IMG/VR virus record: IMGVR_UViG_3300033571_015173
Coordinates: 23,815-87,814 of that record
Reading direction: 5' to 3' (one strand)
Source of the DNA: a virus
DNA length: 64,000 nucleotides
Shown here: in pieces, positions 30,277-38,744 of the stretch
Layout: each line of letters starts with the position of its first letter
Numbering within the stretch: the stretch's first letter is position 1
Program-made: the position numbers and the translations under genes
The notes under the pieces: generated by a model
Databases searched by the model: none
What the model was told of the DNA's origin: nothing
What the model saw: only the letters and a program-made list of their open reading frames with translations

Positions 30277-33200
30277 ATGGTAGTAGAGGTTTATGCGCCA
30301 GTTGCTATTAGAGGCTTTGCGTTTGAAGTCAACAGATATGTCAGGAACAAGCAAGTTCTAGTCGATTCAGAATTCCCTCATGTGATTCTGAATTCCAGCT
30401 ACACTCGGATTGAAGGGACAATTCATGATGTAGCGAGGGAGATCCAGCAAGGACATGCAATCTGTGGATCTCTTTTGAAGCAAGGGGGCAGAGCAAAGAA
30501 GACTGATTACTTCGATGGGATTAACTGGCTAGTTATTGATATAGATAACAAGACCCCCGGAAGAAAGAAAGGCGAGAAAACAGAGATCTATGATCGTAAT
30601 CACTCAAGACATGTTTCCATTGCGGGTGTTCTTCAAAACCCATTCGTCAGATCTTATGCCTCTCTGATCTACACTACCCCTTCTCATGATCCACAGGAAA
30701 CGGGAAGAGATTGCTTCCGTATTATTTTTTGCCTTTCAAGGCTGATTGAAGATCAGAAATTAGCGTCAAAGTTAATTGTCAATCTTCAAAACTTTTTGAT
30801 TAATGAGGGATTCGATCTGGATGTGGTTTGTAAGGATCCATCCAGACTTTTTTATGGGAATGATCAAGCCATCATCCCATTAATCCAGGATGTGGGATTG
30901 CCAGAATTCTTCATCGATGCTGCAATTAAACAGCTTGAAGAAGAAGCTAAGATCGACTATGAGGCCAGAAGTCGCAAGCCCATATTCCATGAAAGATCTA
31001 CAGATGGAATAGCATTTGAGCACCTCCCAGAGATTGAGCTGGTTCAGTATATTGAGCAAGCTCTGAATTGGGTTAATGCTGATTCATACGATACCTGGTT
31101 TCGTATTGGTGCAGCACTAAAGTCTGCGGAACAGAAACTAGGATCATTGGCTTTCCAGTTGTGGGATGATTGGTCGAAAAGCTGTCCATCGAAGTATGAT
31201 GCTGCAGCAACTCGAAGAAAGTGGGATCAATTAAATAGCTCGGGAATCACCTTAGGTACTCTCTTTTTCTTTGCAACTAATGCAGGGATGGAGAAGACAG
31301 GACTTAAACAGTTCCTGCGCAATCAACGATTCCAAAGTAATCAGATTGCTAGACCGCAAAGAAATAGAGCTCACTTCCAAAGTCTGATTACAAAGATTCC
31401 CGAAGTGATTTCTTTTTTGCAGGATGACACTTTAGGTGTTGCATACGAAAAGCTAACTGATGCTAATGATGATTTCTTCATTTTTCCCTCCAGTACAAGA
31501 TCAGCCTTTGGAGTTTATTATCCCCACCCCACCGGCGACACCCCTCTTAAGCGGGTCAAGCTAGTTAAAGCTGACCCCAGCTCCAGATGGAAGAGTGTAG
31601 ATTCCACTACTTCCTTGGTTCCATATTATCTTTCTGAGGCTCTTGCTGCGATAGAAAGCGCAAGGAATAATGGATCGAATGTTAATTCGATTCTGGTAGT
31701 AGAAGAACCGGAAGTGGCAGCATTACTAATTAAGTATTGTCACACTCCGGTTATTTCTTTGAGTGAGCCCGGTCGTGTGGATTGGATCAGGCTTGCAGTT
31801 ATGTTGAAAGAAAAGAATCTGTTCCCTGTGTTTATTCCAGGTGATTTTAAGTCTCGCGATACCGTGAGGCTTGATGAGAGACTGGAAAAAATCCGTTCTG
31901 AATTTCACGGGCAAGAATGGCCATTTCTTTATTTGCCATTCAAATCAAGTAACTTCAAAGCAATGAAAGATGATGAACTATCAGAAGACTCAGAAAGTGT
32001 TGAATTGCCTTTTGGGGATGATCCCGTGGCAGATGCCTGGGGTCATATCGGCGGAGCTGCTGCAACTGCCAGTCAAGAGTACATTCAATCGTTAGAAAGT
32101 TCACTCACTGCCTCTATTAGTACCCCAAGAGGGGGACATCCCGAGCTACCCAAGAAGACTGTTGCCTATGCCGCAGATATTAAGGAGCTCTGTGAATCTT
32201 ATCTAAGATGGGATTCCGCAACTAGGCAGTGGATGGGCTATGACTGGAAGAAGCCTAATCAATGGGCTCCTGTTAGCTCCGAAACAGTGATGCGGGAAGT
32301 TATTTCTTCTCATCTTGAAAATCTAGGAATCGAACTTAGTTTGAATTCAATGGAGCAGATTGCTTCTATCCTCAAATACAAGCTAGAAGATCGGAACTGG
32401 AATACCTTTGGAGTATATATTCCTTTTGCAAATGGGGTATATGACAAGGATGCAAACACTTTTCTGAGCCACTCCCCAAGACATAAGCTAGTGTGGCAGA
32501 TGCCACATGAATTTACCCCTTCTGACAAAACAAGAGAAGAGCTAATTCAAGACTGTCGCATCATTTGGGATTGGCTGGTTGAAAGTGTTCAGAATGTGGA
32601 AGTAGCCGTTCTTATGCTGGCTTATCTGGCAGCTATTATTCGCAACTATACTGAACTTCAAAAGTTCATGATGTGTGTTGGCAGGCCAGGGTCAGGGAAA
32701 GGAACCTTTCTTAGATTAGCAGCGGCTCTAGTTGGGAAGGGCAACTCTTGCTCAACCACACTATCGGATTTATCGAGCAATCGATTTACGATGGCGAAGT
32801 TGATCAAGGTTCCTCTCATTCTGATTGGAGAAGCTCAAAACTGGATTCACGATGTAACGGTACTCAAAGCCTTAACAGGCCAAGATGTGAATTCAGTTGA
32901 GGTTAAAGGAGTTCAGCAAACCCCTGAGGATGATCAAGCGGCTAGCGGTCTAATCCTAATGGCTGGAGAAAGGATTCCAGCTACAAAGGATACAGGTGGT
33001 CTGCAGAGAAGGCAGATTGTAGTTAACTTCAAGCACAATCCCAACATCGGGCCAGTCAGAGACTTAATAACTATAGGTCCGAATGGAGGGATTACTGGGG
33101 AGTTTGCTCCATTTATTCCTGCTTTTTTTAATTTGATCCTGTCATTTACTAAGGAGGAGATTTTCTATTTGATTAAGAATGCCTCTAAAATCCTTCCTGA

Positions 33201-33690
33201 AGTTGGTCAGGCTGGCAAGGACGCTATCTTATCTGGTAGTTCTCTTATGCAGTGGATTGAAGCCTGTGTCTACTATGTTGAAGACGGAGATCAATTTGAA
33301 GTTCCTGAAACACAAGTAGGAAACCTGAGGAAGAATCAGGGAGAGTTTGTCAATCCTAGATCTTGGCTATATGCCAATTACAGAGCATATTGCGATAGAT
33401 CTGCGATCACTGCCCCACTTGGGTTGGCTCACTTCGCTAATGAAGTAGATCATGTCTTTAATAGTCAACTAGGACTGAAGGTAGAGTTTCTAGATCGGCC
33501 TAAGAGAGTTAAGGGGATAGGGCTAAGAGCCTTTGATGAAGACTGGGAGCAGGAACTGGAGACAACAAGCTATCCTAGAGTGGTTACTGAAATCTATACT
33601 AATACTCTAGAAGAACGTGATGGGGTTGAAAGTTCTTGCAATCCATTCCCGGACTTTGCAATTCTCTATCCCAACGGACTGCCTTATTAG
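30277..33690 (+). CDS. primase-helicase (AEP/PriCT-type with SF3 helicase)
   Basis: 1137 residues from ATG 30277 (GGAGAAGGAC upstream; frame open from TTG 30214). The N-terminal primase region contains WLVIDIDNKTPGRKKG, RDCFRIIFCLSR and KDPSRLFYGNDQA. A PriCT_2-like helical region follows (about 265-350: YIEQALNWVNADSYDTWFRI ... WDQLNSSGITLGTLFFFA). The middle (about 450-620) has a TOPRIM/DUF3854-like strand SILVVEEPEVAALLI. The C-terminal SF3 helicase has Walker A CVGRPGSGKGTFLR and Walker B PLILIGEAQNW. It would prime and unwind at the phage origin. A terminator-like hairpin follows the stop. Confidence 0.85.
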   Translation: MVVEVYAPVAIRGFAFEVNRYVRNKQVLVDSEFPHVILNSSYTRIEGTIHDVAREIQQGHAICGSLLKQGGRAKKTDYFDGINWLVIDIDNKTPGRKKGEKTEIYDRNHSRHVSIAGVLQNPFVRSYASLIYTTPSHDPQETGRDCFRIIFCLSRLIEDQKLASKLIVNLQNFLINEGFDLDVVCKDPSRLFYGNDQAIIPLIQDVGLPEFFIDAAIKQLEEEAKIDYEARSRKPIFHERSTDGIAFEHLPEIELVQYIEQALNWVNADSYDTWFRIGAALKSAEQKLGSLAFQLWDDWSKSCPSKYDAAATRRKWDQLNSSGITLGTLFFFATNAGMEKTGLKQFLRNQRFQSNQIARPQRNRAHFQSLITKIPEVISFLQDDTLGVAYEKLTDANDDFFIFPSSTRSAFGVYYPHPTGDTPLKRVKLVKADPSSRWKSVDSTTSLVPYYLSEALAAIESARNNGSNVNSILVVEEPEVAALLIKYCHTPVISLSEPGRVDWIRLAVMLKEKNLFPVFIPGDFKSRDTVRLDERLEKIRSEFHGQEWPFLYLPFKSSNFKAMKDDELSEDSESVELPFGDDPVADAWGHIGGAAATASQEYIQSLESSLTASISTPRGGHPELPKKTVAYAADIKELCESYLRWDSATRQWMGYDWKKPNQWAPVSSETVMREVISSHLENLGIELSLNSMEQIASILKYKLEDRNWNTFGVYIPFANGVYDKDANTFLSHSPRHKLVWQMPHEFTPSDKTREELIQDCRIIWDWLVESVQNVEVAVLMLAYLAAIIRNYTELQKFMMCVGRPGSGKGTFLRLAAALVGKGNSCSTTLSDLSSNRFTMAKLIKVPLILIGEAQNWIHDVTVLKALTGQDVNSVEVKGVQQTPEDDQAASGLILMAGERIPATKDTGGLQRRQIVVNFKHNPNIGPVRDLITIGPNGGITGEFAPFIPAFFNLILSFTKEEIFYLIKNASKILPEVGQAGKDAILSGSSLMQWIEACVYYVEDGDQFEVPETQVGNLRKNQGEFVNPRSWLYANYRAYCDRSAITAPLGLAHFANEVDHVFNSQLGLKVEFLDRPKRVKGIGLRAFDEDWEQELETTSYPRVVTEIYTNTLEERDGVESSCNPFPDFAILYPNGLPY

Positions 33691-33708
33691 CTCACAAGAA
33701 TCAACAAG

Positions 33709-33729
33709 ACCCCCAGCACTCCTGGGGGT
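33709..33729 (+). terminator. terminator-like hairpin after primase-helicase
   Basis: ACCCCCAG (33709-33716) / CTGGGGGT (33722-33729) forms a perfect 8-bp GC-rich stem, but no T-run follows (TCATAG). It may attenuate transcription or stabilise the mRNA end. Confidence 0.5.
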
Positions 33730-33751
33730 TCATAGTATTGAGGGTTTTAGT

Positions 33752-34081
33752 ATGGATTTAGAAGTTGGTACTCCCGTCTTAGTTGCAGGAGAGACTTGGT
33801 TTGCCGGAAGGAAGTATACAATGCTGGGCTTCATTGTTGCTTTCCTTCCTAAGGGTTCATCACCCTCTGAGATTTATCCTGCTTGTGACTGTCTTGCCTA
33901 TTCTCAGTTGAATGGTGTTCCGGTCCCAGATGATCGCTATCTGATCGAGTATAGGTGGGGGCCAGAAAGGAATGCAGGAAGCCTCAGTTACTCTGCCTTG
34001 AGGACTGATATGTTCAGGGTGCTGACACTAGAAGAAGCTAGCCAAAGAAAAGATGTTCTAGAGTATATAAAGGAGGGTTGA
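33752..34081 (+). CDS. hypothetical beta-rich protein, 109 aa
   Basis: ATG 33752 (MDLEVGTPVLVAGETWFAGR) behind GAGGGTTTTAGT. The frame is open from 33617, but that part overlaps the primase. Small beta-barrel-like pattern. First of five tightly packed small genes. No family recognised. Confidence 0.55.
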   Translation: MDLEVGTPVLVAGETWFAGRKYTMLGFIVAFLPKGSSPSEIYPACDCLAYSQLNGVPVPDDRYLIEYRWGPERNAGSLSYSALRTDMFRVLTLEEASQRKDVLEYIKEG

Positions 34082-34306
34082 ATGAGTATTCCTTCACTAC
34101 ATGACTTAAGAATTATTGTCAGAAAGTCGATTGTTGATTCGGATTTTAAGCAGCCCCAGTATTATTGGGAAATCCTTACTGAAGATGGTCGCAGCTATTC
34201 CAATGTTGGAAAGCTTGTCATCAACAAAGAAGCCTGTCTTAATAAGTCTGAATGTATTGAAGATCTGATTTCATTTTTGAATAGATTTTTTAAGGAGGTC
34301 GAATGA
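34082..34306 (+). CDS. hypothetical protein, 74 aa
   Basis: Starts 1 base after the previous stop behind AAGGAGGGTTGA. Mixed alpha/beta. ATGA-type overlap with the next gene at 34303. Function unknown. Confidence 0.55.
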   Translation: MSIPSLHDLRIIVRKSIVDSDFKQPQYYWEILTEDGRSYSNVGKLVINKEACLNKSECIEDLISFLNRFFKEVE

Positions 34307-34899
34307 TTCCTATTCAACGAACAAATCGAAAGTTGGATGCATGTATAGAAATTCTTCGTGAGGTGATTGATCAACTGAATATTAATGCAATCAACTTTGA
34401 ATCGAATCCCGTCCTTTCTTCCGATCCTAAATTGGGAGCTGACTATGTTCGTCATAAAATTGCTTTTTCTAATCTAGTGAAGGCTCAGTATTCGATTGAC
34501 GTTGCTAAAACAGCAATAGGAAGAATGACATCATCCAAGCCCTCAACAGATGTGCTTCTGATAAACCTGGTTGAAGATTACTGGGTTGCTGTAAATGGGA
34601 CCATTCTTTTCTTTTATTGCGATGAGGTTGTACCTTGCGTGAGACAAGCAGTTAAGAATGCAATCTTATTTGCAGATCCTGAAGCCGAAGTTAGGACTGG
34701 ATTTCTTGATCTAGATGAATATTTTAGTAAGTGGGTCTACATACAAGATACCAGCGGAGACTATGTAGTTAAGGGAACTGATCAAAGGTTTATCACTGAA
34801 TCTATGGTGGTAGAATGGCTGATTGAGGAAATGTGGCCTATGTTGATTGCTTGTATGGATCACGAGGATCCTTCATTATGGGATAAGGAGGATAGCTGA
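34303..34899 (+). CDS. hypothetical protein, 198 aa
   Basis: ATGA overlap, RBS AAGGAGGTCGA. Helical N-terminal half (TNRKLDACIEILREVIDQLN, with a long first helix), alpha/beta C-terminal half ending in a Trp/acidic patch. No family recognised. Confidence 0.6.
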   Translation: MIPIQRTNRKLDACIEILREVIDQLNINAINFESNPVLSSDPKLGADYVRHKIAFSNLVKAQYSIDVAKTAIGRMTSSKPSTDVLLINLVEDYWVAVNGTILFFYCDEVVPCVRQAVKNAILFADPEAEVRTGFLDLDEYFSKWVYIQDTSGDYVVKGTDQRFITESMVVEWLIEEMWPMLIACMDHEDPSLWDKEDS

Positions 34900-35280
34900 A
34901 TGAATGAAGATCAATATACTCAAGAGGACATCCAGAGAATGGGGTATGATCATACCGCCATGTGTTGTCATCTTACCTGGCGTCCTGCGATTGATAAGTA
35001 CTGGGAAGACCTCCCCATTGGTGCCGATGTTCAATGGGAGAATCACGAGAGCCAGATTGAAGAAGTAATTAAGACGGCTGGCTATGAAAGTGAGCAAGGT
35101 GATAGAGATTTCTCCCCCTTTGAATACACAGCGAAGGAGCTTAACGATCTAGACGAGGTGGTTAGCTGGGACCCTTGGGAAGCATTTAATAAGGGAGTTG
35201 CTCAAAACATTGACGAATGGTGGGAAGTTAATAAGGGCTACGTTGCCAATTACTGGGAGGCTAGCATCTTCTTGTCGTGA
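34900..35280 (+). CDS. hypothetical acidic protein, 126 aa
   Basis: Adjacent to the previous stop, RBS AAGGAGGATAGCTGA. Strongly acidic with many Trp and Tyr (WDPWEAFNKG, EWWEVNKGYVANYWEA). An acidic aromatic-rich composition is seen in some anti-restriction or DNA-mimic proteins, but this is only compositional. GTGA overlap with the next gene. Confidence 0.55.
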   Translation: MNEDQYTQEDIQRMGYDHTAMCCHLTWRPAIDKYWEDLPIGADVQWENHESQIEEVIKTAGYESEQGDRDFSPFEYTAKELNDLDEVVSWDPWEAFNKGVAQNIDEWWEVNKGYVANYWEASIFLS

Positions 35281-35531
35281 GTTACTTTGTTGCAAAGCTG
35301 AAGTATGTTCAAGCTCCCCATTTCTATGAAGAAGAAGATCGTCCAACTGGTCAGACTGAGTGGGTTGCAATCTATCAGTATGGCTATCATCCTCGCGCAA
35401 TAGATGCAATGAGGGTTTGCCTTGCAGATATGGACCCAGACTTAGCCGATATTCCTGATAAAAATGTCAGAAAGCATTGGCCATCCTTTAGAAGGAGATT
35501 TGGCTTTAAGATCTGCCGAACCCAGGACTGA
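35277..35531 (+). CDS. hypothetical protein, 84 aa (GTG start)
   Basis: GTG 35277 overlaps the previous stop (GTGA). Product MSYFVAKLKYVQAPHFYEEE..., basic C-terminus. Last gene before a 203-base noncoding region. Function unknown. Confidence 0.5.
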   Translation: MSYFVAKLKYVQAPHFYEEEDRPTGQTEWVAIYQYGYHPRAIDAMRVCLADMDPDLADIPDKNVRKHWPSFRRRFGFKICRTQD

Positions 35532-35540
35532 TCCTTGTCA

Positions 35541-35614
35541 TGACTTTTTTTGACTTTGATTGGCTGAAACCCTTACCCTGCAATGACTTTACTGACTGTT
35601 GAGACTTTTTGACT
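35541..35614 (+). repeat. TGACT(TT) direct-repeat cluster in noncoding DNA
   Basis: TGACTTT occurs at 35541, 35551 and 35584, with related TGACT or AGACTTTT at 35593, 35602 and 35610, all on the same strand. They lie in a gene-free gap (35532-35734). They could be binding sites for a regulator or replication initiator; spacing is irregular, so iterons are not proven. Confidence 0.45.
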
Positions 35615-35654
35615 CCTGGGCAACCTCCTGATTCCTTAACCCCACCTAATAGTC

Positions 35655-35686
35655 TAGACTCTATGGTTTTCATAGAGGTGAGTCTA
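35655..35686 (+). promoter_or_regulatory. inverted repeat in noncoding gap
   Basis: CTCTATG (35659-35665) and CATAGAG (35671-35677) form a perfect hairpin with loop GTTTT, and flanking TAGA/TCTA or the overlapping TAGACTC/GAGTCTA extends or competes with it. The palindrome AGTCTAGACT (35651-35660) abuts. Suggests an operator or a leader hairpin for the gene at 35735. Confidence 0.45.
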
Positions 35687-35734
35687 TGAACGAGGAGTAG
35701 TGATCTGCAGGGGTGCCCGTGGACTGAGAAAGTC

Positions 35735-36052
35735 ATGGAAGTCCTTCAAGTCATTGCAGGACGGGGGTTTCAGCCCGACACACTCATAACTGGAGCGTTG
35801 AAAATGGAACCCCGAGTTTTTGGAACTCTTTTGACTACTGATGTTGAATTCCTACAAGGGCTGTTAAGTGTTCTCAGATCGAAATGTCAGGAAGACATAA
35901 AGAAGCTTGATGAAACTAAGAAGGTACATTCTGGCTTTAGAGAGGGAGAGTTTGATACCAGGGCTATGGATGCTCTTGAGAAAACCTACTTTGAACAGTT
36001 GGCCCAGATTCAAAGGATTCGAGAAGATCTTGGAGGGATGGTATCTTATTAG
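35735..36052 (+). CDS. hypothetical helical protein, 105 aa
   Basis: ATG 35735 (MEVLQVIAGRGFQPDTLITG). Helical, with a charged C-terminal half that could be a coiled coil (LRSKCQEDIKKLDETKKVHS). It follows the structured noncoding gap. No family recognised. Confidence 0.5.
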   Translation: MEVLQVIAGRGFQPDTLITGALKMEPRVFGTLLTTDVEFLQGLLSVLRSKCQEDIKKLDETKKVHSGFREGEFDTRAMDALEKTYFEQLAQIQRIREDLGGMVSY

Positions 36053-36096
36053 CTCCTCATTTTCGATCCACGGGCTTGTACCTACGGTGTATAATC
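36051..36096 (+). promoter_or_regulatory. dispersed GATCCA element, copy 7
   Basis: TTCGATCCACGGGCTTGTACCTACGGTGTATAATCAAG: family core, with AGCTC / GGGCT possible pairing, and here a perfect TATAAT three bases after the conserved CTACG. This copy best supports a promoter interpretation of the family. Confidence 0.55.
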
Positions 36097-36123
36097 AAGA
36101 GGTGACTCAATCACAATCCGGGT

Positions 36124-36160
36124 ATGCCCTTAGAGCTTGATCTTTAAGGGCATTTCTTAC
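36124..36160 (+). terminator. terminator-like hairpin
   Basis: ATGCCCTTA (36124-36132) / TAAGGGCAT (36145-36153), 9 bp perfect, followed by TTCTTACTTT. It lies just upstream of a gene start (36174), between copy 7 of the element and that gene, so it may attenuate transcription. Confidence 0.5.
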
Positions 36161-36173
36161 TTTAGGGGTAACT

Positions 36174-36662
36174 ATGGACAGAAAGATTCAAGTTGCAATT
36201 TGCAAACAAAGCAAGCGAAAAACACACGAACAGTACCTTGCAGTGAAATTTGATAGGGTTATTCCCTTCAAGGACTGGTGGAAGCTTGACCTAAAAACTA
36301 AGGTTGATTATCTCTCTTTTCTCTTTGCTTATAAAAGAGGGGTAATAGAAGATAGCTATCGCACCAACATTGACATTGGATATGATGTTATTGATTTCAG
36401 TGAGCTAGGGCTCGATGAAGCAATTGTAGAGGCGATGGTTACATTTCTAAGCTGTACTGGGAAGAAGCCTACCATCTTATTCGTGGGACGGGAAGATGCT
36501 GCAAGAATATGGCAAATCCAATCAGAACAGTTTGCCATGAAAGGTCAAATTCATCTTCTAATAAATGGCAGGCCAGAGCTATTCGGGATGGAGGTTCACG
36601 TTATTCCTTGGATGCAAGGGATATTTCCTTGTCATCCTGATATGTTAGATCGGAAATACTAA
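36174..36662 (+). CDS. hypothetical protein, 162 aa
   Basis: ATG 36174 behind AGGGGTAACT. Alpha/beta protein with Rossmann-like strands (KPTILFVGREDAARIW, VIDFSELGLDEAIVEAMVTF) that suggests a STAS- or SLOG-like fold, but not enough to assign. Function unknown. Confidence 0.5.
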   Translation: MDRKIQVAICKQSKRKTHEQYLAVKFDRVIPFKDWWKLDLKTKVDYLSFLFAYKRGVIEDSYRTNIDIGYDVIDFSELGLDEAIVEAMVTFLSCTGKKPTILFVGREDAARIWQIQSEQFAMKGQIHLLINGRPELFGMEVHVIPWMQGIFPCHPDMLDRKY

Positions 36663-36762
36663 GAGGCTTGATTTCACTCCCGCATAACTAAAGAGGCCCG
36701 TCGTGGGGGTGTGGAGACAGGGTTGAATGCGGTTTGAATGTTGTCTTTTTCTGGATGTGATT

Positions 36763-37371
36763 ATGCCACTTTATCACGGTACTGTTCTTTCAAGATTGCC
36801 CTCCATACTTAAAGACGGGTTTCAGCCTACCTACCTGAACTATAATCATACTGTCTGGCATTCCTCCACTGACTTCTATGTGTGGAATTCTAAGCTGATA
36901 AGGAAGGAGGATATTGCAACTAACGCAGAAGAGGCGGCCCTGGAATTGGCTGCAGAGTCTGCTAGTTTTCATTTACCTAACTGTCCACTAATTAGAAGGA
37001 TCATTTTTGAGATTGAACTAACTAAGGAGCTCAGAAGAAAGATCAAACGGGATGAATCGGATCCCTGTATGCTTCGGACTGGAGCTATGGAGATCGATAC
37101 TGTAGTTCCAGCTTCGTGTATTAAGACAGCCTATGTTGATAAGGTGGACTTGCGCTTTTTTACAGCATACTATGCGCACTTGCTCGCCAGTAGAAAGAAT
37201 ACTCGTGTGGATTTCGGATTTCCAGATTCAGAGATGATTGATGCTATGAGGGATGCTTTTCCTGAAGTCCACTGGTTTGAAGATTTCTACTGGAATGATT
37301 GGGATTTAGAGGGGCTGCAAATTTTATCGAGAAGAGTAGAAGTAGCATTAACAGCATTAGAAAGGATCTAA
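36763..37371 (+). CDS. putative ADP-ribosyltransferase-like (ART-fold) protein
   Basis: 202 residues from ATG 36763 (frame open to 36727). The opening PLYHGTVLSRLPSILKDGFQ is the YHGT...I-x-x-x-G motif of small ART-fold proteins (KptA/DarT-like), which cradles NAD. It is followed by NHTVWHSSTDFYVW (an S-T strand), a helical EEAALELAAESAS and the strand IRRIIFEIEL. A clear catalytic Glu is not identifiable. Phages use ART enzymes to modify host proteins or RNA, or as NAD-dependent RNA phosphotransferases. Assignment rests on the first two motifs. Confidence 0.5.
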   Translation: MPLYHGTVLSRLPSILKDGFQPTYLNYNHTVWHSSTDFYVWNSKLIRKEDIATNAEEAALELAAESASFHLPNCPLIRRIIFEIELTKELRRKIKRDESDPCMLRTGAMEIDTVVPASCIKTAYVDKVDLRFFTAYYAHLLASRKNTRVDFGFPDSEMIDAMRDAFPEVHWFEDFYWNDWDLEGLQILSRRVEVALTALERI

Positions 37372-37374
37372 ACA

Positions 37375-37527
37375 ATGAACAATTTCAGCTGGTTTCTAAC
37401 ATTACTTGCGGGCTCTTTTGTTGGCATTTATGTAAAGACGGTCTTTCCTCTCGAACTTCAAGTGCAAAGTCCGGTAGCGGTTGTTGTTATTGGATTCTTT
37501 GTTTGGATTACCTGGTTGCTGCGATGA
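37375..37527 (+). CDS. small two-helix membrane protein, 50 aa
   Basis: ATG 37375, 3 bases after the ART-like stop. Two hydrophobic helices (WFLTLLAGSFVGIYV and VAVVVIGFFVWITWLL) separated by a short polar loop. Its stop overlaps the next start (ATGA). Short, but the coupling and clear hairpin topology support it. Confidence 0.55.
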   Translation: MNNFSWFLTLLAGSFVGIYVKTVFPLELQVQSPVAVVVIGFFVWITWLLR

Positions 37528-37979
37528 GCGAAGTAGAAAGAGGGGCACTAGAAATAGCGAAAGCTTTTTCGGGTAGTATTGTGTTTGACAAGAAGGAGGG
37601 GATGGATACAGCTCTGGCCTTACTAGAGGAGCTGATCATGAACTTCAATCAACCTCCAGAAGCCTCAGTTAAAAGAGGTCGGAAAACTAAAGATGTTATT
37701 GCGGAATGGAGAAGCTTTTCAGCTGAGTTTGTAGAGTCTGGTGGCTTTGTAGAGGATTTGACTTTGAAGGCTATCTGGGTCGCTAGATATTGGAATCATA
37801 AGTGGATTGGAATCTACCTGGTTGGAGGAATTACTATCCTCGCTAACCAATATTCTCTGCATCTTCTTCCAGTTGCTAGCACAGCATTACAAAGTAAAAC
37901 CCCGGTTGTTATTTCTTTGAATAATGCAATGTTCAGAAGTCTTGTTCTGACTAGATACAATCCAAAATGGAAGGACTAA
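37524..37979 (+). CDS. hypothetical protein, 151 aa
   Basis: ATGA overlap with the membrane peptide. Soluble: helical N-terminus (MSEVERGALEIAKAFSGSIV), a basic RGRKTKD loop, then a beta-rich part with GIYLVGGITILANQYSLHLL. No family recognised. Confidence 0.55.
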   Translation: MSEVERGALEIAKAFSGSIVFDKKEGMDTALALLEELIMNFNQPPEASVKRGRKTKDVIAEWRSFSAEFVESGGFVEDLTLKAIWVARYWNHKWIGIYLVGGITILANQYSLHLLPVASTALQSKTPVVISLNNAMFRSLVLTRYNPKWKD

Positions 37980-37980
37980 C

Positions 37981-38391
37981 ATGGGTAAGAATACTGGATA
38001 CAACCGTCATCAAACAGTTCAGAACTTGACCTTGGATTTGATTGCAAGATGCAAGGCTTTTCACTGGTCTAGTAAGAGGCTCAACTCCGAGTGGAACAAT
38101 CTTAGAGGGGGTGAGCTATTCTCAAAGATGACTGGCTATTATCGATGGCACATCACAGGCTTTTATGAGGCCGCTAGAAAATTTGGTATTGATCCTCTCA
38201 TTGCCTGGGGCCATTGGATTGATGGCGTATTTGTTGAGAAGGGGACAACAGAACAGACGGTGAGAATCATTAAGGAAGGGATCCCCTGTGTTGCAGTCTG
38301 GAGGGATGATCCTACCAAACCCTGGTGGCCGACTGATGAAGAGACTAAGCAAATGATTGCTGATACACTTTATGGAGATAAGAAATTATGA
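37981..38391 (+). CDS. hypothetical protein, 136 aa
   Basis: Starts 1 base after the previous stop. Helical N-terminal half rich in Trp and basic residues (KAFHWSSKRLNSEWNNLRGG), C-terminal acidic helix. ATGA overlap with the next gene. Function unknown. Confidence 0.55.
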   Translation: MGKNTGYNRHQTVQNLTLDLIARCKAFHWSSKRLNSEWNNLRGGELFSKMTGYYRWHITGFYEAARKFGIDPLIAWGHWIDGVFVEKGTTEQTVRIIKEGIPCVAVWRDDPTKPWWPTDEETKQMIADTLYGDKKL

Positions 38392-38744
38392 GAAGTTTCA
38401 TTCTAGCATTAGCGATTGCTCTAGGATTTGCAGCTCCATCTTTAGCTGAATTTCGATTCGTTCAAGAGCTCCCAGACGGAGCAAGCGTGTATTATGATGA
38501 CGAGAATATTGAGTATAGCCGACAAAAGAGCATGGTAAGTTTCTCACTTGTAAGAGTGGACATGAAAGATATTGGGATTGTTCGAGTGGAGGCTCTTTGC
38601 AATACGAATAAAGCCAGAATTCTAGCAATACTCCATTACGATCCAATAACCGAAAAGTTTGATCCAGTTGGTGGTGCAACTAGATATTTTGTCCCAATTT
38701 CAAAAACTCCAATCGATAAAGTTCGTCGTCTTCTTTGCAAGTAA
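38388..38744 (+). CDS. secreted/periplasmic hypothetical protein, 118 aa
   Basis: A textbook signal peptide: MRSFILALAIALGFAAPSLA, with predicted cleavage after SLA. The ~98-residue mature part is beta-rich with two cysteines (near residues 91 and 117 of the precursor) that could form a disulphide in the periplasm. ATGA overlap upstream, ATG overlap downstream. Phage-encoded exported proteins can affect the envelope or superinfection; no specific role is visible. Confidence 0.65.
   Translation: MRSFILALAIALGFAAPSLAEFRFVQELPDGASVYYDDENIEYSRQKSMVSFSLVRVDMKDIGIVRVEALCNTNKARILAILHYDPITEKFDPVGGATRYFVPISKTPIDKVRRLLCK

Noticed and set aside
34900-35280. DNA-mimic anti-restriction protein
   Set aside because: Only the acidic, aromatic-rich composition supports it; no known family pattern, so not called.
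35506-35736. Minus-strand 76-aa frame in the 35.6-kb gap
   Set aside because: Low-complexity Lys/Ser reading of the TGACTTT repeats, no RBS; the region is better treated as noncoding.
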